A stretch of 38,849 bases of DNA, taken from positions 1-38,849 of the forward strand of contig JALXCE010000308.1 of assembly GCA_026991055.1 (NCBI GenBank). Reading direction: 5' to 3'. Each line of letters starts with the position of its first letter. Position 1 is the stretch's first letter. The notes under the pieces are model-generated. The model searched no databases. It was given only the letters and a program-made list of their open reading frames with translations, and was not told where the DNA came from. The DNA comes from Caldifarciminota bacterium (GTDB taxonomy: Bacteria; Hydrothermota; Hydrothermia; B15-G9; WFZT01). Positions 15,952 to 23,064 of the stretch are shown here, piece after piece. Both the position numbers and the translations under genes were made by a program.

Positions 15952-17628
15952 TCAGAATTCCAGGGTCATGATGCTTTTTGCTACTTCTTTGAAAATAGGA
16001 GCAGCCACTGTTCCACCGTATGCTTCGATGCCCTTTTTATGTGGCTCGTCAACCACAACGTAAATCAGGTATTTGGGAGAATGGGCAGGGAAGAAGCCCA
16101 CGAATGACACGATCCTTGTTCTGGTATTGTATCTCTTTGTTCTCGGGTCCAGTTTGTTTGCTGTTCCCGTCTTACCTGCTATCTCGAGACTGTCGATTCT
16201 TGCAAGTCTACCTGTGCCCCTCTCAACCACTTTTGTGAGTATATCTGTCAATTTTCTTGTCGTTTCCTTGCTAAAGAGGATTTTCCCATATCGAGGGGCA
16301 AAGGTTTTTGTACTGTCGTGGCAATCAATCATTTTGACGATTCTTGGATAAACAATCTTTCCTCCATTGGCAATAGCTCCGTAAATAGTGACAATATGGA
16401 GGGAGTTTAGGAGGAATCCGTAACCAATGACCACATTGGCAAACCTCGAACGGTTCCACTTTATGTAGGAAGTTATATGCCCGGGATTCTCGCCCGGGAG
16501 CTCCACGCCGGTTTTCTCCCCGATTCCTGCTCTTTTGATTGAGTTGTAAATCTTTCTTTTGCCAAGCATAAAAGCCAGTTTTATGGTCCCTACGTTGGAT
16601 GAGTGTATGAGTGCCTCCTCCATGGGGATTCTACCCAGTGGATGTACATCAGAGATGGTGTATTTGTCCACCCTTATTTTTCCATGATCAGTGTCTATCA
16701 TGAGTTTCGGGGAGATTCCATTTTCGAGGGCGGTGCCGTAGGTGATTGCCTTGAAGATTGAGCCTGGCTCGTAAGGATCAGTAATTGGCCACACTTTTCT
16801 GAGATAGGCTGGGGTTTTTGAATATTTCGCAGGGTTATAGGATGGATAGATGGCAAATGCAAGAATTTCACCTGTGTGAGGATTTTCAATGATCACGGCC
16901 CCTCTTTTTGCGTGCCAATCAGTGACACCCTCTTTCAAGGCTTCGTATGCAATGGTCTGAAATCTCTGGTCAATGGTAAGTGTGAGGTCACATCCGCGCT
17001 CTGGTCTCAGGATTGTAGAATCTGGAAAGGGCAGTTTCATGAGATTTAAGCCTGTGCTGTCCCGTTTATTTACAATGAGATAGGCAATTTTCCCGGTCTT
17101 TCCTTTAAGATATGAGTCAAAGAGGAATTCAAGGCCCCCAAGGCCTGAATTGCTTGACCTCTGGACAAAGCCAATAATGGGTTCGAAGATGTAAGGAAGG
17201 TTATAATACCTGAACCAGGCCTTTCGAAAGGTCAGGCCCTTTATCTGGTAAATAGAATCTTTGAGTGCTGCAGGGATATTTGTTGCAACGGTCAAAAGCC
17301 TTGGAGTTTTTTGCCAGAAATTGGGATCATTATTTATTTTGAATCCATGTTTTCTTAAGAAGGGGACATATTCCTGTGGAACAGGTCCGCGCTGATAGAC
17401 GTTGTAGCCCAGCAGATTGGTTGCTATTTTAAAGCCTGTTCTATCCCTGATTTCCCCCCGCTGGGCTGGGATCTTCTGGATGAATATGTGTCTTTTTACA
17501 GGTGACTTGTTAAAAATCTCAAACTTAGCGAGAAAGTACAGAATTACTCCCGCGTAAACGATTACCAGAAAGGTGACCAGGCCCGCCCGGAATTTGTAGG
17601 AGCTTATGTCCTCTTGGTTTATACCCAT
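15952..17628 (-). CDS. ftsI: Class B penicillin-binding protein, FtsI/PBP3-like transpeptidase
   Basis: FtsI cross-links septal peptidoglycan as partner of FtsW. The 558-residue product has a short cytoplasmic tail, one membrane segment (about residues 16-34), a dimerisation region beginning PAQRGEIRDRTG and a transpeptidase domain. The three active-site motifs are EPGSIFK (Ser290, Lys293), SSN in IHSSNVGTIKLA and GKTGTAN (Lys486). No PASTA repeats follow, as expected for a diderm enzyme. The start has no Met nearby downstream, so the ATG at 17628 is the only plausible one. This places the first 104 nt inside ftsL in another frame. Confidence 0.95.
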   Translation of the reverse strand: MGINQEDISSYKFRAGLVTFLVIVYAGVILYFLAKFEIFNKSPVKRHIFIQKIPAQRGEIRDRTGFKIATNLLGYNVYQRGPVPQEYVPFLRKHGFKINNDPNFWQKTPRLLTVATNIPAALKDSIYQIKGLTFRKAWFRYYNLPYIFEPIIGFVQRSSNSGLGGLEFLFDSYLKGKTGKIAYLIVNKRDSTGLNLMKLPFPDSTILRPERGCDLTLTIDQRFQTIAYEALKEGVTDWHAKRGAVIIENPHTGEILAFAIYPSYNPAKYSKTPAYLRKVWPITDPYEPGSIFKAITYGTALENGISPKLMIDTDHGKIRVDKYTISDVHPLGRIPMEEALIHSSNVGTIKLAFMLGKRKIYNSIKRAGIGEKTGVELPGENPGHITSYIKWNRSRFANVVIGYGFLLNSLHIVTIYGAIANGGKIVYPRIVKMIDCHDSTKTFAPRYGKILFSKETTRKLTDILTKVVERGTGRLARIDSLEIAGKTGTANKLDPRTKRYNTRTRIVSFVGFFPAHSPKYLIYVVVDEPHKKGIEAYGGTVAAPIFKEVAKSIMTLEF

Positions 17629-17833
17629 GCCTCAAAGCTTCCCTTTTTATGTTTTTAAAACTTCTCAACCTTGAAATGACATTGTTCAGGCTGTCAATCT
17701 CAGCCCTCTCACTGGCGAGCTTTGAATTAACGATATTCAGTCTCTTAGCGTTTTCCCATTGCTGCGGCGACGCCAGACCTATTGAAATAAATATGGTCCC
17801 AATTAAGATTGACGTAATGATAAATATCCTCAT
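17525..17833 (-). CDS. ftsL: FtsL-like division protein (membrane segment plus coiled coil)
   Basis: The 102-residue product has an N-terminal membrane helix (about residues 3-20) and then a heptad-rich segment (NAKRLNIVNSKLASERAEID and onward to about residue 60). A closing IKREALRHGYKPRG resembles the end of FtsL/DivIC proteins, which form a complex with FtsQ and FtsB/DivIC and activate FtsWI. The last ~27 residues (Gly/Pro/Arg/Ser-rich) look like incidental translation of the ftsI 5' end. A GGGGGA site lies 9 nt before the ATG. Family assignment is from shape and position between rsmH and ftsI, since FtsL is poorly conserved. Out-of-frame overlaps are 89 nt with rsmH and 104 nt with ftsI. 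Confidence 0.8.
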   Translation of the reverse strand: MRIFIITSILIGTIFISIGLASPQQWENAKRLNIVNSKLASERAEIDSLNNVISRLRSFKNIKREALRHGYKPRGHKLLQIPGGPGHLSGNRLRGSNSVLSR

Positions 17834-18731
17834 CGTTTAATTCCCCCGTTTTTTTATAGGCCCTTAACTTTGCACTCCTTGCACGTGGATTTGTGGCAAT
17901 CTCTCTCGGGGTGGGTACCATGGGTTTCTTTAAAAGAGGTTCCACACCCCTCAGTTTTTTAAGCTGCTTCGCCAGTCTGTCCTCGAGAGAGTGGTATGAG
18001 ATAACGACCATCCGGCCTTCCGGGGCGAGGATTTTCAGCCCTTCTGTGAGGCCGGTGGCGATGGATTCAAGCTCTTTATTCACCTGAATCCTCAGTGCCT
18101 GATAAACCTGCGCAAGCAGGCGTTTCTTAAGTTTGTTGTTCCTTCTATAAATTCCCGGCACGGATTTGAGGACAATATCGTTAAGTACAGCAGTGGTGCT
18201 GATTCTTTTGCCCTTTCTATATCTAACAATATTCTCGGCTATGGAATGGGCAAACCTGATCTCACCGTATTCTCTGAAGATACGGGTGAGCTGCTCTTTG
18301 CTTAATCTATTTATGTAATGATCGGCCGGCAACCCTTCTTCCGGGTCAAACCTCATGTCGAGGTACTCATTCTGCTGGAAAGAAAAGCCTCTGCCGGAGT
18401 TTTCAAGCAAGAAGGAAGAAATTCCGAGATCAAAGAGGACAGAGTTCACCTTTCCCTTGATTCCCAGGAATTCGGTGATTTCAGTAAGTTTTGTATAAGA
18501 ACTGTGGATAAACACAACCCCGTCGGCATCTATTCGTTCCCTTGCATATCTCAGGGAATCGAGGTCCTTTTCTACGGCGACAACTATGCCGTCGGGCTTG
18601 ACCATCTCCCAGATGGCCTTTGTGTGGCCTCCGAGGCCCGATGTGGCATCAACCACAATGTCTCCGGGCCTGAGAGCCATGAATCTGAGCACCTCGTCAA
18701 CCATTACCGGCCTGTGTATTGCTTTCTCCAT
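17745..18731 (-). CDS. rsmH: 16S rRNA (cytosine1402-N4)-methyltransferase RsmH (MraW)
   Basis: RsmH methylates C1402 in the ribosomal P site, using S-adenosylmethionine. The product has HRPVMVDEVLRFM at the N-terminus, the SAM-binding DATSGLGGHTKAI, FDLGISSFLLENSGRGFSF, LDMRFDP, the RLLAQVYQALRIQVN segment, ISYHSLEDRLAKQ and the usual final block NPRARSAKLRA. After this block the frame runs on for about 35 residues of unrelated sequence inside ftsL. A run of seven A followed by ACGGGGG-type sequence sits at the divergence point. Reading one base back would instead stop at 17830, overlapping the ftsL ATG as ATGA. The 5' end overlaps mraZ by 35 nt, with a strong AGGAGG site. Confidence 0.93.
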   Translation of the reverse strand: MEKAIHRPVMVDEVLRFMALRPGDIVVDATSGLGGHTKAIWEMVKPDGIVVAVEKDLDSLRYARERIDADGVVFIHSSYTKLTEITEFLGIKGKVNSVLFDLGISSFLLENSGRGFSFQQNEYLDMRFDPEEGLPADHYINRLSKEQLTRIFREYGEIRFAHSIAENIVRYRKGKRISTTAVLNDIVLKSVPGIYRRNNKLKKRLLAQVYQALRIQVNKELESIATGLTEGLKILAPEGRMVVISYHSLEDRLAKQLKKLRGVEPLLKKPMVPTPREIATNPRARSAKLRAYKKTGELNDEDIYHYVNLNWDHIYFNRSGVAAAMGKR

Positions 18732-19203
18732 TTCTTCCTCCTAAAAGGTCTGAAATTTTTAACCCTTTTTCTTTGATCAATTGCCTGATTCTTTCCTCCT
18801 CCTGTGCCCATGTATCAGCATCCCAGATTTCAACCATATCGGGCAGTTTGATGAAAATTACGTCTTTTTTTAATCCGGCATATTCGATGAAATTGCCGGA
18901 GAGAAGAATTCTTCCCATCTCATCTATGTCCTGGTAATCAATGTCTCCGATGAGCACTCTCAGAACGTCCATGTTTAACTCATCGAACCCTTCAATGGAT
19001 TTACTAAAACGTGCCTCTTTCTCTTTCCATTTGTCCTCCCTGAAAATGGTGAGGCATTTTTTCTCATTGAATCCTCTTAAAATAACGACTGAACCGCCTT
19101 TTTCAACCCCCAGGTGCTTTCTAATTGAGCGGGGCAAGGAAACCCTTCCCCTCGAGTCGAGGCGGGCTTTAGAATTATGTCTGCCGTTTTGTACTCTGGC
19201 CAT
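18697..19203 (-). CDS. mraZ: Transcriptional regulator MraZ
   Basis: MraZ is a DNA-binding regulator of the dcw cluster that in E. coli represses its own promoter. The 168-residue product has two SpoVT/AbrB-type half-domains. The first contains SKARLDSRGRVSLPRSIRKH (about residues 11-30). The second contains DIDEMGRILLSGNF (about residues 92-105) and ends in the typical VEIWDADTWAQEEE. The C-terminus is about 25 residues longer than common MraZ proteins and overlaps rsmH by 35 nt. An AAAAGG site precedes the ATG. It is the first gene of the leftward cluster and faces away from the glycosylase gene. Confidence 0.93.
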   Translation of the reverse strand: MARVQNGRHNSKARLDSRGRVSLPRSIRKHLGVEKGGSVVILRGFNEKKCLTIFREDKWKEKEARFSKSIEGFDELNMDVLRVLIGDIDYQDIDEMGRILLSGNFIEYAGLKKDVIFIKLPDMVEIWDADTWAQEEERIRQLIKEKGLKISDLLGGRNGESNTQAGNG

Positions 19204-19277
19204 TTTTTTACCTTTTGGCCGCTTCGATTTGCGGCTCGGTCAGTTTATGACAATTTTTAACATCTTTTTCCATTTAA

Positions 19278-19292
19278 TGGGAAATTATGGGA
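19278..19292 (+). promoter_or_regulatory. Candidate MraZ-binding direct repeats
   Basis: Two TGGGA pentamers occur at 19278-19282 and 19288-19292, separated by 5 nt, so one helical turn apart. MraZ of E. coli is known to bind TGGGN direct repeats with 5-nt spacers in front of mraZ. Here the repeats read TGGGA on the strand opposite to mraZ, and there are two, not three. They bracket the predicted mraZ -10 box, so binding would block transcription. Confidence 0.5.
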
Positions 19293-19311
19293 AAAATTCC
19301 TCGAGACGCAA
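19284..19311 (-). promoter_or_regulatory. Candidate promoter of mraZ and the dcw cluster
   Basis: On the minus strand a CATAAT -10 box (19284-19289, one mismatch to consensus) lies 16 nt from a weak TTGCGT -35 box (19306-19311). Transcription would start about 75 nt before the mraZ ATG. The -10 lies between the two TGGGA repeats. It is the best-scoring site by eye in the short divergent region; the weak -35 keeps confidence moderate. Confidence 0.45.
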
Positions 19312-19342
19312 CACTTAAAAATGTGGAAAACTCACGAATCCC

Positions 19343-19371
19343 TTGAAAATACTGAAGAAACTCGTTATGAA
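19343..19371 (+). promoter_or_regulatory. Candidate promoter of the glycosylase-cinA-ade unit
   Basis: TTGAAA (19343-19348) and TATGAA (19366-19371) are spaced by exactly 17 nt. Transcription would begin near 19378, just before the GGAG ribosome-binding site at 19381-19384 and the ATG at 19393. This placement supports the downstream start codon for the glycosylase, since an ATG at 19321 would lie upstream of the promoter. Confidence 0.45.
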
Positions 19372-19392
19372 TTTCCCTCTGGAGAAAATGGA

Positions 19393-20040
19393 ATGAATGT
19401 GTGGATGAGAATGTTCGAGGCACTTTTTGATGCATTTGGCCCCCAGCACTGGTGGCCCGGTGAGACCCCTCTCGAGGTCGCTATTGGGGCCATTCTGACC
19501 CAGAATACTAACTGGAGGAACGTCGAGAGAGCTATCCAGAACCTGAAAGAACGAGACCTGATTGATGTTGATAAACTCCTCAAACTCAGTGAAGATGAGC
19601 TTAAGGAACTTATAAGGCCCTCGGGATTTTTCAACGTCAAGGCCAGAAGACTTAGAAACTTCCTTGAATTTTTAAGAAAGCACGGTGGACTCGAGGGTTT
19701 GAAAAAATTTGATACCTATGAAGTTCGCCAGATGCTCTTGCGTGTCCCTGGAATTGGCTTTGAGACCGCTGATTCTGTTATTCTCTATGCCCTTGAAAAG
19801 CCAATTTTTGTGGTGGATGCCTATACGAGAAGATACCTCAAAAGGCATGGATTCATCGAGGGTACAGAGCATTACGATGAAATCAGGAAACTATTCGAGG
19901 ATAATCTACCGAAGGACGTTGAGCTTTACAAAGAGTATCATGCATTGATTGTTAAATTGGGCAAGGTTTATTGTAAGAGTAAGCCAGTTTGTGAAAACTG
20001 CCCTTTAAATAAAAAGGAATTCTGGAGGAATGAAAGATGA
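19393..20040 (+). CDS. HhH-GPD DNA glycosylase, MagIII/endonuclease III family
   Basis: The 215-residue product belongs to the helix-hairpin-helix base-excision glycosylases. Motifs are GAILTQNTNWRNVERAI near the N-terminus, the hairpin LLRVPGIGFETADSVILYAL and the catalytic Asp in VVDAYTRRYLKRHG. The Lys that makes endonuclease III a lyase (GxGxKTA) is Glu here (GIGFETA), as in the monofunctional 3-methyladenine glycosylase MagIII. A Cys cluster YCKSKPVCENCPL has C-x5-C-x2-C, but the fourth Cys expected five residues later is missing, so an iron-sulfur cluster is uncertain. The frame is open to an ATG at 19321, but the ATG at 19393 has GGAG 8 nt upstream. The stop overlaps cinA (ATGA). Confidence 0.85.
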   Translation: MNVWMRMFEALFDAFGPQHWWPGETPLEVAIGAILTQNTNWRNVERAIQNLKERDLIDVDKLLKLSEDELKELIRPSGFFNVKARRLRNFLEFLRKHGGLEGLKKFDTYEVRQMLLRVPGIGFETADSVILYALEKPIFVVDAYTRRYLKRHGFIEGTEHYDEIRKLFEDNLPKDVELYKEYHALIVKLGKVYCKSKPVCENCPLNKKEFWRNER

Positions 20041-21268
20041 AAGCTGTGGTGATTTCTGTAGGGGATGAACTTTTAAGCGGGCGGACTCTCAATACCAATT
20101 TGAGAACCATAGCCGAGTTTCTCGCAAGATTTGGTATTCCTGTTGTCAGGAATTGCACCGTGAGGGACGATGTTGAGGAGATAATCAAGATTACGCGCGA
20201 GGCCTTGGAAAGTGCTGATATTGTTATTGTTTCTGGTGGATTAGGAATTACAGTTGATGATGTACCTGTGAGGCCATAGCAAGGGCGATGGGTGTGGAGC
20301 TTGTTTTTGATGAGGATTTTTATAAAGAAGTTGAGAAGAGAATGCTGGAAAGGGGAGTAAAGGTTACCGAAGAGCACAAAAAGTATGGCCTCATCCCGGC
20401 TGGTTTTGAACTTATAAAAAACGATTATGGTCTTGCTCCCGGTTATTTTTACAAAAAAGATGGCAAAATCCTTCTTGTCCTGCCCGGGCCACCTCATGAG
20501 CTAAGGAATGTTCTTGAAAATGCATCGAAGAAGTTTGAAGGCTTAACAAAGAAAAAAGTCCTTGTGAAGACCGTCAAAACCTTCGGTTTGAAGGAAAGCG
20601 ATATTGTTGAAAGGATTAAGGATGTCATTGAAGAGCTCAAGCCCATTGGTTCATATCCAATAATTCCGGGAATGGTAGATTTGAGACTCACGCTTGTGGG
20701 TGAGGATGAGGAAAAGCTCAAAGAGGAGATGGAGAAAAAACTTGATATCCTTCGGGAGAGACTTGGGGATGCTATTTACGGTTTCGACGATGATACACTT
20801 CCGGGAGTTATTGGCAAAATTTTGCGTTCAAAAGGAATGACCATTGCAACGGCTGAGTCATGCACAGGTGGACTTGTGGCAAACTACATAACCGATGTGT
20901 CAGGCAGTTCAGATTACTTTAAGGGCGGTGTTGTCTCATACTGGAATGAGGTGAAAAGTGGAGTTCTTGGAGTGAGTGACGTGATCCTGGAGCACTTCGG
21001 AGCGGTTTCAGAGCCCACTGCTGTGATGATGGCCGAAGGGGTTAGAAAGTTGCTCGGCACTGATGTCGGGATTTCTACCACGGGCATTGCAGGGCCTACC
21101 GGCGGGACACCTGAGAAGCCCGTTGGACTTGTCTTCATGGGGGTCTCAATCCATGGTAAAACATTTGTTTTGAAGAAGATTTTCAAAGGTGATCGTCTTA
21201 TGGTGAAGAAACAGGCTGCCTTGAATCTTCTCGATTTCTTGAGGAGAAAACTTGGAGAGGTACAGTGA
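20037..21268 (+). pseudogene. cinA: CinA competence/damage-inducible protein (nicotinamide-nucleotide amidase), frameshifted as sequenced
   Basis: Two adjacent frames together encode a full-length CinA. The first (20037-20279) carries the start of the MoaB/MogA-like domain, GDELLSGRTLNTN. It then reaches GGLGITVDD and terminates in TAG at 20277. From about 20264 the next frame restores family sequence (TCEAIARAMGVEL, expected TREAIARAMG) and continues to the C-terminal amidase domain, with TAESCTGGLVANYI and STTGIAGPTGGTPEKPVGL. One base appears to be missing near 20262-20264. Nearby, GGLGPT reads GGLGIT and the Arg codon reads TGT, so local sequence quality may be poor. CinA hydrolyses nicotinamide mononucleotide and ADP-ribose. 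It overlaps the glycosylase and ade genes by 4 nt on each side. Confidence 0.85.
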
Positions 21269-22950
21269 AACTCATAGATGTTGCAGCAGGGCGTGAGGTC
21301 GCGGACCTGATAATTAAAGATGTAAATTTAATTGATGTCAGATCAGGAAAGGTTCGCAAAACAGATATTGTTATTTACGAAGGCAAGATAGCTGCTGTGG
21401 GGCCGGGCTACAGCGGAAGATCCGTGATTGACGGGTCAGGTCTATACGCTGCACCGGGATTTATTGAAGGTCATATCCATATTGAAAGCTCCATGATGAC
21501 ACCGGCTTACTTCGCTCATGCAGTAGTCAAATACGGAACTACCACAGTTATTGCTGATCCCCACGAGATTGCCAATGTGCTCGGAATCGGTGGAGTGAGA
21601 TTCATGATTGAGGATTCAAAAAACTTGCCTGTGGATATATTTTTTACCGCTCCATCGTGTGTTCCCGCCACCAATCTCGAGACCTCTGGGGCAGTGATTG
21701 GCCGTGAGGAGCTGCTGAGGCTGAAAGATATGGAGAGGGTCTTAGGCCTTGGAGAAATGATGAACTATCCCGGGGTGTATTTAAACCTGCCGGATGTCAT
21801 TGAAAAACTTGGAATTTTTGAAATTCAGGATGGCCATGCTCCGATGCTTACAGGGAAAAACCTCAATGCCTACATTGCAGCAGGAATCTATTCTGACCAT
21901 GAGTGCACTTCGACGGATGAGGCGAGAGAAAAGCTGGAACTTGGAATGCATATAATGATTCGTGAAGGGACATCGGAGAGAAACTTGCATGAGCTTTTGC
22001 CGCTTGTCGACAACAATAACTGGCCATTTTTCTCCTTTGTATCCGATGACCGTCATCCATCAACGATTCAGGAAGAGGGACATCTGGATGGTATTATTCG
22101 AAAGGCAATAGATAGCGGACTTGACCTTGTAACAGCCATCAGGCTTGCCACGATAAACACTGCCCACTATTTCAGATTATTTGACCGGGGCGAGATTGTT
22201 CCCGGAAAGAAGGCTGATATCGTTCTCCTTGGTGAGGACATGAAGGTTAAGATGGTCCTAAAAGACGGGAAAGTTGTCGTAAGGGATGGTATGGTTCTAA
22301 CTGAAACTCCATTGCCAGAGGCGAGAATATTGGGCTCCATGAATTTTGAGCCTGATATCGAGAGACTAAAAGTCAGAGCGAGGGGAAATAAGATAAGAGT
22401 TATCAAGATCATTGAAGGGAATCTAATAACAGACGAAGAGATCCATCCTGCAAGGGTTATGGAAGGTTTAGCCGTTTCTGACCCTGAAAATGACGTGTTA
22501 AAGCTCAGTGTGTGGGAGAGACACAGAGGCACGGGCAATGTGGGCATCGGCTTTGTCCGTGGATTTGGCATAAAGTCAGGGGCGCTTGCTTCAACGGTTG
22601 CCCATGACTCCCATAACGTCATTGCAGTAGGAGTGAGTGACGAGGATATATTTTTTGCTGTGAAGAGGTTAAAAGAGCTTGGAGGAGGGCTTATCGTTGT
22701 CGAAAACCAGCGTGAGCTCGCCAGTCTGCCGCTCCCAATTGCGGGTTTAATGACCGATACACCGGTTGATAAACTCGCGGACCTGGAAAAAAAGCTGAAC
22801 GAATCTTACAGAAGATTGGGTGGCAGACTCAAAAATCCCTTCATGCAGCTAAGTTTTCTCGCACTACCTGTTATTCCCAAACTGAAACTCACAGATTATG
22901 GACTTATCAAAGATTTTAAGGTAGTTGATCTGTTTGTTGACTCTTTTTGA
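21265..22950 (+). CDS. ade: Adenine deaminase (amidohydrolase superfamily)
   Basis: The 561-residue protein matches bacterial adenine deaminases (COG1001 type), which convert adenine to hypoxanthine and ammonia. It has the metal-binding GHIHIESSMMTPAYFA (near residue 70), ADPHEIANVLG, GLGEMMNYPGV, SDHECTS, SDDRHPS and the metal-dependent closing HYFRLFDRGEIVPGKKADIV. A C-terminal region carries VAHDSHNVIAVG. The start is GTG, overlapping the cinA stop as GTGA, with GAGG just upstream. Length and motifs are complete. It provides purine salvage next to repair and NAD-related functions. Confidence 0.93.
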   Translation: MKLIDVAAGREVADLIIKDVNLIDVRSGKVRKTDIVIYEGKIAAVGPGYSGRSVIDGSGLYAAPGFIEGHIHIESSMMTPAYFAHAVVKYGTTTVIADPHEIANVLGIGGVRFMIEDSKNLPVDIFFTAPSCVPATNLETSGAVIGREELLRLKDMERVLGLGEMMNYPGVYLNLPDVIEKLGIFEIQDGHAPMLTGKNLNAYIAAGIYSDHECTSTDEAREKLELGMHIMIREGTSERNLHELLPLVDNNNWPFFSFVSDDRHPSTIQEEGHLDGIIRKAIDSGLDLVTAIRLATINTAHYFRLFDRGEIVPGKKADIVLLGEDMKVKMVLKDGKVVVRDGMVLTETPLPEARILGSMNFEPDIERLKVRARGNKIRVIKIIEGNLITDEEIHPARVMEGLAVSDPENDVLKLSVWERHRGTGNVGIGFVRGFGIKSGALASTVAHDSHNVIAVGVSDEDIFFAVKRLKELGGGLIVVENQRELASLPLPIAGLMTDTPVDKLADLEKKLNESYRRLGGRLKNPFMQLSFLALPVIPKLKLTDYGLIKDFKVVDLFVDSF

Positions 22951-23028
22951 AAATTCATTGTGCAAATGTCTATTGCCTGGAATATCCCTTTACTCTGGAT
23001 GAAATAATGCAGCTTCAGCCGTGATTTC

Positions 23029-23057
23029 TTGATTTCATTTTTTTGAAACATTATACA
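23029..23057 (+). promoter_or_regulatory. Candidate promoter of the amidase-kinase-activator unit
   Basis: TTGATT (23029-23034) and TATACA (23052-23057) are 17 nt apart. The predicted transcription start falls at about 23064, practically on the ATG of the amidase gene, and no ribosome-binding site is visible, so the transcript may be leaderless. The remainder of the 114-nt gap after ade holds no other recognisable element. Confidence 0.4.
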
Positions 23058-23064
23058 TTCACCC

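Noticed and set aside
20256..20280. Programmed -1 frameshifting in cinA
   Set aside because: No slippery heptamer or convincing downstream structure is visible, and neighbouring substitutions point to error or decay instead.
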